Assembly: GCF_003346715.1 (NCBI RefSeq)
Contig: NZ_QQPQ01000016.1
Coordinates: 62,001-126,000 of the forward strand
Direction of reading: 5' to 3'
Length of the DNA stretch: 64,000 nucleotides
Source of the DNA: Oceanispirochaeta sp. M1
Lineage (GTDB): Bacteria > Spirochaetota > Spirochaetia > DSM-2461
Shown: positions 44,018-51,883 of the stretch, in pieces
Layout: the number at the start of each line of letters is the position of its first letter
Numbering within the stretch: position 1 is the stretch's first letter
The notes under the pieces: model-generated
What the model saw: the letters and a program-made list of their open reading frames with translations, nothing else
What the model was told of the DNA's origin: nothing
Databases searched by the model: none
Translations under genes and position numbers: made by a program

Positions 44018-45111
44018 GGGAGAGGCTCCTTCGTTTCGGCTAATTTCTCAATCTCCACATAGTCAAGATCGTATCCGAAGTATCGTGGTCCAACCGTTTC
44101 CAGCCCTTTGGGACTACGCCATTTAGAATCACAGGGGATTCCGAGAACAAGAACTCTCTGACCATATTTCAGAGATTCCGTTGTGATGGGAACCATGGTA
44201 TCAAGATCCACAATGCAGATAAGATCGGGAACTGTAGCAACGATATGACCGTCTCTGGCGGCAACCAGATTTTCATTCTGGAAATCAATATCCATGGACA
44301 TGTCTTTGTAATCATCTACTCCGCTGAGTTTACAAAGCCCACGGTTAAATCCGCCTTCCAGCTTTCGTTCTACATCAGTGATCTTTCCCTTAAATAAAGC
44401 ATGACCCTTAGTTGTTTCAAGGATTTCCTCTAAAGGCAGGACATTTTTTTCACGTCCTTCCATAATAATGCGGCCGATATCCTCAGAGAAACTCATGATG
44501 TTCAAAATGGCTGATTCTTTTACCTGACGTCCGGTCATGGGATAAATGCTGATCATAACAGATGCCCCCATGGACACGGTTAAAACTCGAGCCAAATCTT
44601 CGGCCCATTTATTTGTAATGGTATTGAGAATAACCGTATTACCCTTCTCATCGGCTATGACCATGGGACTGGCAGGAATATCATCCAGATGATAAGTAAC
44701 CATCTGCAGCTCAGGAAAAGCTCTTCCCATACCATCAGCATCTACCAGGGGGATTCCCAACTGGGCTGCAACAGCAATGGGAATCATGGAGTTCACGCCT
44801 CCCGCTTCAATGGGGATGGTGGCATAGACCTTTTTCCCAAGCACTCCTTCCAGCCCCTTGAATGCATGAATAAATTCCTGTCCATTAGGGAGCTTTTCAA
44901 TAATTACAACGGGAGCACCCATCATGGCAGAGGGTACGATCAAAGCATCATCAGGCAGCTCGTCTGCTGATAAAAGGGTAACCGGTCCGTACTTACGCAC
45001 CGCATCTAATGCCATCAATTTCCCTATATGGGGATCTCCTCCCCCTCCGGTACCTAGAAGAGAAGCCCCGAGGGCCATATGTTCAATCGCTTTTTCATTA
45101 AGAATTCGCAT
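44014..45111 (-). CDS. DUF917 (S-methyl-thiohydantoin desulfurase family) protein
   Basis: This 365-residue protein has the glycine-rich N-terminus LGASLLGTGGGGDPHIGK and the conserved VDADGMGRAFPELQM near residue 130. These mark DUF917, a family (PF06032) that includes an S-methyl-thiohydantoin desulfurase. It is nearly always beside hydantoinase genes. It overlaps the hydantoinase at one end and the permease gene by 14 bases at the other. A step in breakdown of a hydantoin or thiohydantoin is likely. Confidence 0.85.
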   Translation of the reverse strand: MRILNEKAIEHMALGASLLGTGGGGDPHIGKLMALDAVRKYGPVTLLSADELPDDALIVPSAMMGAPVVIIEKLPNGQEFIHAFKGLEGVLGKKVYATIPIEAGGVNSMIPIAVAAQLGIPLVDADGMGRAFPELQMVTYHLDDIPASPMVIADEKGNTVILNTITNKWAEDLARVLTVSMGASVMISIYPMTGRQVKESAILNIMSFSEDIGRIIMEGREKNVLPLEEILETTKGHALFKGKITDVERKLEGGFNRGLCKLSGVDDYKDMSMDIDFQNENLVAARDGHIVATVPDLICIVDLDTMVPITTESLKYGQRVLVLGIPCDSKWRSPKGLETVGPRYFGYDLDYVEIEKLAETKEPLP

Positions 45112-46384
45112 CAGCCAGTTTTCCTTTTTTATCAGTTACAAGAGAGAGAACGAGAAAACAAACAGCAGAGACTACAATTGCATTGATCGCACTGCTGCCC
45201 CATTTCAGGAAGAGACCTGTAAAGGTTCCCAACAGCCAGGCAATAATACCAACCCAGTTAATGCCTTCTGTGGGAGCCCAGTTCTCTGCTTTTCCCTTAT
45301 TTCTTATCCAGTAATCTGCAATCATTACACCCGCAATAGGAGTGATACCTGCAGTAAGAACTGTCAGAAAGGAGATAAAATGAGTGATAAACCCGAGGAC
45401 CGCAAGGATAGTTCCGATACCGCCGGCAACGGCTGTAGCAATGGCACGCTTACTACTGTCCAGTTTGAACATACTGGTAATAGCCAGACCGCCGGAATAA
45501 GCATTGACTGCATTTGTTGTCCAGGTTGCAAGAATCAGGATAATAAAACCCAATACAGGAAATCCCAGGGAGGAGATAACCTCAGTAATATCATAGGTGC
45601 CGGCTACAACGGCCATAACTGCTCCTGAAGCGATAAGGATTATCCCGAGAGGCAGTACACCAACCATGGAAGATAGCATTGAGCCTTTTCGGTCTTTAGC
45701 ATAACGTGAGTAGTCGGCAGCGATGACTCCACCTACAGCAAAACCGCCGACTGCAATGGCTACCCCATTAAAAAATGGAAAGGGATTTGCAGGCTGCACA
45801 ACAGACAAACCTTCAACACCAAACTGTTTAAAAGCCACACTGGTTCCAACAACAGCCAGTATAATAAGTGCAGGAACAGCAATATAATTCAGGTAGGCCA
45901 GAGCCTTTATTCCCACAATCGCTGTAACCAGCATTACGGTTCCCCAGATTAGAGAGGAGAGCCATAGAGGAAAGGACCCGCCCATCTCTGCAATAAAACC
46001 GGAAAAAGCGGCTCCCGCTACAGAAGTCTGTACAGCAAACCAACCCATAACTGAGACACCAAGAACAAATGAAATGACTAAACCAGCTCCCTGTTTACCA
46101 AAAGAGGATTCAGCATTGACAACTGTTGGCCGCCCCAGATCCGCTCCCTGCATTCCCTGAAAAACCATAAAGGCCATGATGATAAGATAACCGACAACAC
46201 CGGCTCCTATGGCCTTACCCAGAGTCAACCCGGAAACAAGAGCTCCTCCAACCATCAATGATGTAACGCTGATCATGGCTCCTGCCCAGATAAGAGCAAT
46301 ACTCAACCAGTTTTTTCTCTGGTTCATTGGAATCTGATCAAGAGCGTGCTGCTCAACAAATCCTTCTTTTTCCTGTTTAGACAT
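45098..46384 (-). CDS. NCS1-type cytosine/hydantoin permease
   Basis: This 428-residue membrane transporter has about twelve helices and is of the NCS1/CodB type. A family feature is the helix-3 region GVSVMGWFAVQTSVAGAAF near residue 110, and VAIAVGGFAVGGVIAADYSRY near residue 210 is the usual signature. Substrates of this family are cytosine, allantoin, hydantoins and thiamine. Given the neighbours, a hydantoin-like compound is the best guess. It is the first gene of the operon, preceded by a sigma54-like promoter and divergent from a sigma54 activator. Confidence 0.9.
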   Translation of the reverse strand: MSKQEKEGFVEQHALDQIPMNQRKNWLSIALIWAGAMISVTSLMVGGALVSGLTLGKAIGAGVVGYLIIMAFMVFQGMQGADLGRPTVVNAESSFGKQGAGLVISFVLGVSVMGWFAVQTSVAGAAFSGFIAEMGGSFPLWLSSLIWGTVMLVTAIVGIKALAYLNYIAVPALIILAVVGTSVAFKQFGVEGLSVVQPANPFPFFNGVAIAVGGFAVGGVIAADYSRYAKDRKGSMLSSMVGVLPLGIILIASGAVMAVVAGTYDITEVISSLGFPVLGFIILILATWTTNAVNAYSGGLAITSMFKLDSSKRAIATAVAGGIGTILAVLGFITHFISFLTVLTAGITPIAGVMIADYWIRNKGKAENWAPTEGINWVGIIAWLLGTFTGLFLKWGSSAINAIVVSAVCFLVLSLVTDKKGKLADANS

Positions 46385-46419
46385 ATATACCTCACAAAGT
46401 TTCTTATACAGAGCCCTAG

Positions 46420-46436
46420 TACAAATAGCATGCCAA
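46420..46436 (-). promoter_or_regulatory. Sigma54-like promoter of the hydantoin operon
   Basis: On the minus strand TTGGCATGCTATTTGTA matches the sigma54 -24/-12 consensus except at two positions (C to T in the -24 box, and GC to GT in the -12 box). It lies 36 bases before the permease ATG. The divergently encoded sigma54 activator supports the call. The GT at -12 makes it weaker than the one at 10255-10271. Confidence 0.55.
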
Positions 46437-46473
46437 TCTTTTTAATCCCCAAAAACAGGGTTTTACACATATT

Positions 46474-46499
46474 TTTCTCATATTTCTCATTTTTCTCAT
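46474..46499. repeat. Three TTTCTCAT direct repeats, likely activator site
   Basis: TTTCTCAT occurs at 46474-46481, 46483-46490 and 46492-46499, a 9-bp period. The repeats lie about 40-80 bases upstream of the sigma54-like promoter on its transcribed strand, the usual place of an enhancer-type activator site. They are outside the regulator gene if that gene starts at 46553. Confidence 0.5.
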
Positions 46500-46552
46500 T
46501 CTTACGAATCAATCTAATTGAGAATTTCGAACTATTGATATACGATGATTTC

Positions 46553-48112
46553 ATGGATCAGGACGCACAATTCTCTCTGGAACGATTTTTTAGAAGCAGT
46601 ATTAACATTCAAAAGGCTTCTCCTGAAGAGAGAGCCTGTACATCGATTCAAAGGTACTATGATTCAGGAGTTATGACGATTCCTCCCGTTTTGACTGGAT
46701 CCGATTACACAGTATCCTGGGATTTTTCTGATCCAGAAGTTGTCTCTGAAATGACAGCCGGAAAGATGGCTCATCTGGTTTTCTGCAGCCGTATAATCAC
46801 AGATCAGGAAGAGATCAGAACTGACAATGAAAGAAACCATTACTTGAGACAGGTCCTTGAAGTAATTGCAGATGAAAGCGAGAAAGGGATTGTACTTCTC
46901 CGGAAAGAGGACTCCCTTTTATATGAGAATCCTATGGCCCGAAAATGGCGTTTATCCGAAAGATTTTTTAATTACTGCGCCGAATCAGGTGATAACAATA
47001 TTGAAACATCCGAAAGTTACACAATACTCCTGGGCGGTACATCACCTCTAAAAATCCGCCTATATAACTACTACAGCGGAAAAACCTTTATTGGTCGTCT
47101 AATATTGGCCAACCCTTTCTCAGGAGAAACCACGGTTGGTATTGATACCACCATAAGAAAAACATCTGGATTTCAAAAAATCATCGGGGACAGCCCTCAG
47201 CTGAAACACTGTATCAACATTGCCAGAAGAGCCGCGGTTACTGATTCATCCATATTGATTAGAGGTGAAAGCGGAACGGGAAAGGAGCAATTTGCCAAAG
47301 CAATCCATAATGTTTCACTCCGAAAAGAATATCCATTCATTGCTATCAATTGTGCTGCAATCCCTGAGCCACTTCTGGAAAGTGAACTTTTCGGATATGA
47401 AAAAGGAGCATTCACCGGAGCAGATTCAGGAGGAAGGAAAGGAAAACTGGAAATGGCCCATGGTGGGACTGTTTTTCTGGATGAAATAGGTGATATGACT
47501 CCTGCACTTCAGGCAAAACTGCTTAGAGTAATCCAAACCAGGGAGTTTGAACCTCTGGGAGGTCACCGGACCATCAGGGCCGATGTCCGCTTTATCAGTG
47601 CTACTCATAAGAACCTGGAGCAGTATATCGAAAACAGCCTTTTCAGAAGCGATCTCTATTACAGACTTAATGTTATTCCCCTAGTCCTTCCGGCCTTGAA
47701 AGACCATAAGGAAGAAGTAGAAAAGCTGGCCCACTACTTCATCCGCAAATATGCTATTTCAACAGGTTCGTTTAAATACCTCTCCCATCAGGCGATGGAA
47801 TCACTTAAAAACTATAATTGGCCGGGTAATATCAGAGAACTGGAAAATGCCATTCAATACTGCATGACCATAACTCCGGGTGAGCTGATTGATAACGAGG
47901 ATCTGCCCCCCACAATTCTGTTTCATCCTCAAATTAAAATGCCTCATGAACATAGTAAGCGGAAACGAAGGAAGAACCGCATCTCCTATGAAGAGCTTGT
48001 CACTCTTCTTCAAAAATACGGAAATACAACTAAAGGGAAAAAAGCTATGGCGGAGTACTTAGGCATAAGCCTGGCTACACTTTACCGAAAACTGGCAGAG
48101 GAGGATCTGTAA
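46553..48112 (+). CDS. Sigma54-dependent transcriptional activator
   Basis: This 519-residue enhancer-binding protein has an N-terminal sensor region of about 200 residues with a PAS-like part (VLEVIADESEKGIVLLRKE). The AAA+ domain has Walker A GESGTGKE, the intact sigma54 loop GAFTGA and Walker B GTVFLDEIGDM. A Fis-like HTH ends it (AEYLGISLATLYRKLAEED). ATG 46553 is preferred: an in-frame start at 46346 would run into the divergent permease gene. The permease operon with its sigma54-like promoter is the probable target. Its TAA shares a base with the ATG of the DUF917-like gene. Confidence 0.88.
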   Translation: MDQDAQFSLERFFRSSINIQKASPEERACTSIQRYYDSGVMTIPPVLTGSDYTVSWDFSDPEVVSEMTAGKMAHLVFCSRIITDQEEIRTDNERNHYLRQVLEVIADESEKGIVLLRKEDSLLYENPMARKWRLSERFFNYCAESGDNNIETSESYTILLGGTSPLKIRLYNYYSGKTFIGRLILANPFSGETTVGIDTTIRKTSGFQKIIGDSPQLKHCINIARRAAVTDSSILIRGESGTGKEQFAKAIHNVSLRKEYPFIAINCAAIPEPLLESELFGYEKGAFTGADSGGRKGKLEMAHGGTVFLDEIGDMTPALQAKLLRVIQTREFEPLGGHRTIRADVRFISATHKNLEQYIENSLFRSDLYYRLNVIPLVLPALKDHKEEVEKLAHYFIRKYAISTGSFKYLSHQAMESLKNYNWPGNIRELENAIQYCMTITPGELIDNEDLPPTILFHPQIKMPHEHSKRKRRKNRISYEELVTLLQKYGNTTKGKKAMAEYLGISLATLYRKLAEEDL

Positions 48113-49203
48113 TGCAGATAATCGATGAAACCTGGGTTAGACCTCTCTATTACGGCTCTCTTCTTACCAGCTGCGGTGGAGGTGAACAATTGGAAATTCT
48201 GATTCAACTCCTTACAGACAGACTGAGAGAATCCAAGGTACCACTTCTGGATATCAATGAACTTGAAAAGGGGCATGAATATGCAACAGTCGGAATTATG
48301 GGCAGTATGATGGAAGCCCATAATTCCACTGGAAACGAAGGGATTCGGGTTCTTGAAAGATTTGCCGACGAAAACCAGTGCAGGATTGATGGCCTATTTA
48401 CGATAGAAGCAGCCAGTATTAATGTCCTCTACCCACTCCTGCTGGCATCCATCAGGAAAACTCCTCTTATTGACGGAGATTGTATGGCCAGAGCATTCCC
48501 CGAATTTCAAATGACAACAGCCCAGTCAGCAGGTATTCAAATGACCCCCCTCTCCTTAATGACGCCCAAGGGTGATTATTTTACTTTCGATGACCTGGAT
48601 AACCTCCTGTTTGAAGTAAAGTCCCGGGAAATTGTCAGTGAAGAAGCTGGGGTTGCCTATTTTGCCGGGTTCAAGGCAATTGAAGAGACCCTCAAAAAAT
48701 GTCTGATCCCCGGGACAATCACCTTCCTGTACCGGATCGGGTGCTGCTTCCTTAATACAAAATCCTATGGCGAACTGCTGGAGAAAATGATGGATGTATC
48801 CAAAAACTCCCAATATGGAAGCATTGTCGAACTATTTATCGGCACAGTTAAAGACAGACCGGTCAGAACAGAAAACCACTGGCAGGAAATGAGCATTGAA
48901 GGAGTGGGAAACTATAAAAACTCCCGATTTTCTATCTTAGTTCAAAACGAATACCTTATCGGATTAAGAGATAAGAATGTTGCCGCAATGGTTCCAGACC
49001 TTATATGTCTTATAGATATTAATACACTCCGGATCATATCCCAACATGAAATTAACAGAGGAATGAAAGTCGCCGTACTCAGTATCCCTGCTCCGGTACG
49101 TTTAAAGAGCCAGTCAATGCTTGATCTGATCGGGCCAAAATGCTTCGGCTATAACAATGAATACATCCCTCTGGAGCGCCTATATGAGTCATATTACTTC
49201 TAG
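48112..49203 (+). CDS. DUF917-like protein, second copy (divergent)
   Basis: This 363-residue protein is a diverged homologue of the DUF917 protein at 44014-45111. The N-terminal glycine motif is changed to SLLTSCGGGEQ. The second block IDGDCMARAFPEFQM is kept. The C-terminal block (SIPAPVRLKSQSMLDLIGPK, GYNNEYIPL) also aligns with the other copy. It sits in the operon of the sigma54 activator rather than with the catabolic genes, so a sensory or accessory role is possible. Confidence 0.75.
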   Translation: MQIIDETWVRPLYYGSLLTSCGGGEQLEILIQLLTDRLRESKVPLLDINELEKGHEYATVGIMGSMMEAHNSTGNEGIRVLERFADENQCRIDGLFTIEAASINVLYPLLLASIRKTPLIDGDCMARAFPEFQMTTAQSAGIQMTPLSLMTPKGDYFTFDDLDNLLFEVKSREIVSEEAGVAYFAGFKAIEETLKKCLIPGTITFLYRIGCCFLNTKSYGELLEKMMDVSKNSQYGSIVELFIGTVKDRPVRTENHWQEMSIEGVGNYKNSRFSILVQNEYLIGLRDKNVAAMVPDLICLIDINTLRIISQHEINRGMKVAVLSIPAPVRLKSQSMLDLIGPKCFGYNNEYIPLERLYESYYF

Positions 49204-50485
49204 GGGATACTTGTATCTGATTCTTAAGGATGAGAACATCCAGATTGGTTTCGGGGCTGAAGGGTTTCTGTTCTTCTCTGGTGATTATGGGATAGATGAT
49301 CAGCAGCAATCCATCCCTGATTCAATAAAACAGTTTCTTCAGGAATATGAACTGGATGAAATTAATATTGAAGCTCTTATCATTTTAAAAGAAATTCAGG
49401 GATTATTCTCCCATCTTATAACTGATACCAATAGAGAAATTGCCTATCTGCAGATCAGTGATGATCCATCAGTTCCAATGCAGTTTATGAATAGAGTCGG
49501 TTCTTCCGGATGTCATTTGACATTAGCGTATTTAAAGGAAAACAAATACGGAGAAACTGAGAAGATACTGGACAGCTTTTTGAAAAAAGGGATCAGGGAA
49601 GTAGCCATAAATGCCTGCTACTCCCCTTTGAAACCACGATTAGAAGAAGAGTTAGCCCTATACCTCGAACAGAAAAGACCTTCAGTCTTTCAATACAACA
49701 CACCTGAAATTGAAGATTACCAACCTTATCTGACCAAAGAAAACAAACTGCTGATCAATACAATTCTCAAACGCCCTCTTTCACAGATATGGGATCAGAT
49801 TGCCTCAGTCCTTCCCCAAAAAACTCAATTATTCTGCTGTGGCGATGGATTTATTCGGGATAGAAAAACGATAGCAGAAAACCCTTTGCTATTATGGCAA
49901 TCAGAAAAAGCTCAGCTCTTGAGGGGTACCGCCCGTACACATAATCTGAACACTTTCATTTCAATGCTGCCCTGGGGAGATAAAGGAATGTGCCTGAATA
50001 TGGTACAAGAAGGAACACCTCAAATTTCTACGGGATCTAAATTGTTTTCAGGACTTCCAATCGCATTGGACACATTACAGAATACTACATCCCAAAAGTG
50101 GCCGACTCCCTATAAACTGAGAGAGCTGTTCTCAAGAATCAACCCGACCCTCGGACCGGTAGATATACTCAACGGAACTGATAAACCTTTTCCTTCTGAA
50201 TTCCTTTCCTACCGGGAAAAGCCTTTGATTCTCTCAAAAAGGGTTCATATGCTGGGAATGACCAGAACCCCTTACCATAACCGGCTCTTCAGGTTAATTA
50301 AAAGCCGGAATCCCGAAGACATAAAGGACATAGAAAAAGAGATGATTCATGAGAGTATCAGTGAGGAAATAAGGTTGGGACTAAAAATATACAGCAAGAA
50401 GAATGAATTTAAATTAACCACTCTAAAGTACATTAAAAAGGGATGGGGCATGCTCTATTTAGACACAACGGGCATTCTGATTTAA
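49184..50485 (+). CDS. Degenerate hydantoinase-like protein (probable pseudo-enzyme)
   Basis: This 433-residue protein starts at ATG 49184 with GGAG seven bases upstream, overlapping the DUF917-like gene. It aligns loosely with HyuA. QLFCCGDGFIRDRKTIAENP corresponds to YICQNDGTLMNIDYAVEYP of the intact hydantoinase. Where that enzyme has DVGGTTSDIG this one has MLPWGDKGMCLNM. The N-terminal DVGGTNTD is also missing. The ATP/phosphate motifs are therefore lost and catalysis is unlikely. Binding of the substrate or of the sigma54 activator would be consistent with its operon. Confidence 0.65.
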   Translation: MSHITSRGYLYLILKDENIQIGFGAEGFLFFSGDYGIDDQQQSIPDSIKQFLQEYELDEINIEALIILKEIQGLFSHLITDTNREIAYLQISDDPSVPMQFMNRVGSSGCHLTLAYLKENKYGETEKILDSFLKKGIREVAINACYSPLKPRLEEELALYLEQKRPSVFQYNTPEIEDYQPYLTKENKLLINTILKRPLSQIWDQIASVLPQKTQLFCCGDGFIRDRKTIAENPLLLWQSEKAQLLRGTARTHNLNTFISMLPWGDKGMCLNMVQEGTPQISTGSKLFSGLPIALDTLQNTTSQKWPTPYKLRELFSRINPTLGPVDILNGTDKPFPSEFLSYREKPLILSKRVHMLGMTRTPYHNRLFRLIKSRNPEDIKDIEKEMIHESISEEIRLGLKIYSKKNEFKLTTLKYIKKGWGMLYLDTTGILI

Positions 50486-50542
50486 AGTTTTTCACTACAA
50501 AACAGTATAATACTTTCAGGGAATCATTCAAATCAGAATAGA

Positions 50543-51589
50543 TCAGGATTCTGTATAGTCATGAGGAAATCTTATAATAAAATGACATCCCTCATTACAA
50601 TCCCAACTATAATGACTATCAAGGCTTAAAGAAAGAGATTCAATTAAACGAGAACCTAAACCATGAACAACTTTATCGGGATCAAAACCTTTTCCATTGT
50701 CATGGATTGCAACTGAAAAATATTCATCTTCTTCTTTTAAGTTCAGACTCAGGATGCCTTTACCTGAAATAGAAAAGGCGTGTTTTATACTGTTCATCAC
50801 AATTTCCTGTACAAGCAGTCCCAAATGCAATACTTTATCACAACTTAAAATCATCTTAGATGAAGGTTTATTGAAAACAAGCTCAATATCGTACTCATCA
50901 GTGGTGTTCAGTATATTAGAAACTAGAGATTCCAGATAGTTTCTGATATCCAGAACAAGAGGTTGATTTTCCATAAACAGCTGCTCATGGACAAGTGATA
51001 TGGATAAAACTCTCTGCCTGAGTTTCTCAAACTCATCTGAAAATAACGAATTATCTACTCTATTTGCCTGCAGTTGAATAAGACTGCTGATAATTCCAAG
51101 ATTATTCCTGACTCTATGATTGATCTCACTCAGTAAAAGGTCTTTTTCAGAAAGACTTTCCCTCAAACGAGTTTCTGTTTCGACCCTCCTGTCTACTTCA
51201 TCGTTCAATATACGGAAGTAGTCGCTTAAATACCCCATAACGAAACCCACAGAAGTACCGGAGAAAAAGGAAATGAATATACTATCAGGGGCATATTCAT
51301 TATGACCTATCAAAAAGAATAGAAGCAGATTGAATGGTAAAGACAGAATTCCAGCTGTTAAACCTCCTGGCAAACCATAAGCAAAAGCCGATGCCATAAG
51401 AGGTAATAAAACAAAATAATTGCAGGAAATTTTAAGATAATCTGAAAACAGTAAGACAATAAAGATAAATATACCCAGGCTTGCTAAAATAGCTTTCCAT
51501 CTGTGATGATGATAGATCTTCTTATGAATTCGAGTAATATAAAAATCATCAGGATTAAAGTATCTCTTAAATAGTGGTTTGTAGTTCAT
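50543..51589 (-). CDS. HisKA_2-type membrane histidine kinase
   Basis: This 348-residue kinase has an N-terminal membrane domain with about four helices (WKAILASLGIFIFIVLLF, NYFVLLPLMASAFAYGLPGG and others). A short coiled linker follows, then a HisKA_2 core with the phosphorylation site in LSEINHRVRNNLGIISSL near residue 160. The ATPase part has LVQEIVMNSIKHAF and DNGKGFDP. This family often phosphorylates stand-alone regulators. No receiver gene follows it on the same strand. The giant hybrid kinase on the other strand begins about 300 bases away. Confidence 0.88.
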   Translation of the reverse strand: MNYKPLFKRYFNPDDFYITRIHKKIYHHHRWKAILASLGIFIFIVLLFSDYLKISCNYFVLLPLMASAFAYGLPGGLTAGILSLPFNLLLFFLIGHNEYAPDSIFISFFSGTSVGFVMGYLSDYFRILNDEVDRRVETETRLRESLSEKDLLLSEINHRVRNNLGIISSLIQLQANRVDNSLFSDEFEKLRQRVLSISLVHEQLFMENQPLVLDIRNYLESLVSNILNTTDEYDIELVFNKPSSKMILSCDKVLHLGLLVQEIVMNSIKHAFSISGKGILSLNLKEEDEYFSVAIHDNGKGFDPDKVVHGLGSRLIESLSLSLDSHYSWDCNEGCHFIIRFPHDYTES

Positions 51590-51883
51590 AGATTATATTA
51601 TTTATATGGTTTAAGTAATAATAAGGTCAACAGATATTTTATGATTTTGTTGCCGATTCCACCGGCTTCACCTTGAAGTCCATCAACATCTCAGATATTT
51701 AATACTCTCTGAATAAGACCCAGAAGTATTCTCCGTTCCCCGATCATCCAATATTCATAAGAATTAACATAAGAAATCAATTCTGGAAAGATCACTTTTC
51801 TGTAGTAATCAGGAAAGGCAACAGCTGAATGTGTATAATTATTACCGACGGAAAGATCTGAAACAGAACTGGAGAATCATGAA
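51590..51883. other. Divergent intergenic region with possible coding fragment
   Basis: Between two divergent kinase genes there is a minus-strand stretch of about 60 open codons (stop at 51691-51693, open up to about 51869). It includes DYYRKVIFPELISYVNSYEY and ERRILLGLIQRVLN. It reads like the end of a protein but has no start codon or ribosome site. It may be a gene remnant. No promoter was assigned. Confidence 0.3.

Noticed and set aside
46346-46552. N-terminal 69-codon extension of the sigma54 activator
   Set aside because: It would overlap the divergent permease gene and the sigma54-like promoter and reads as low-complexity Phe/Leu sequence. ATG 46553 is preferred.
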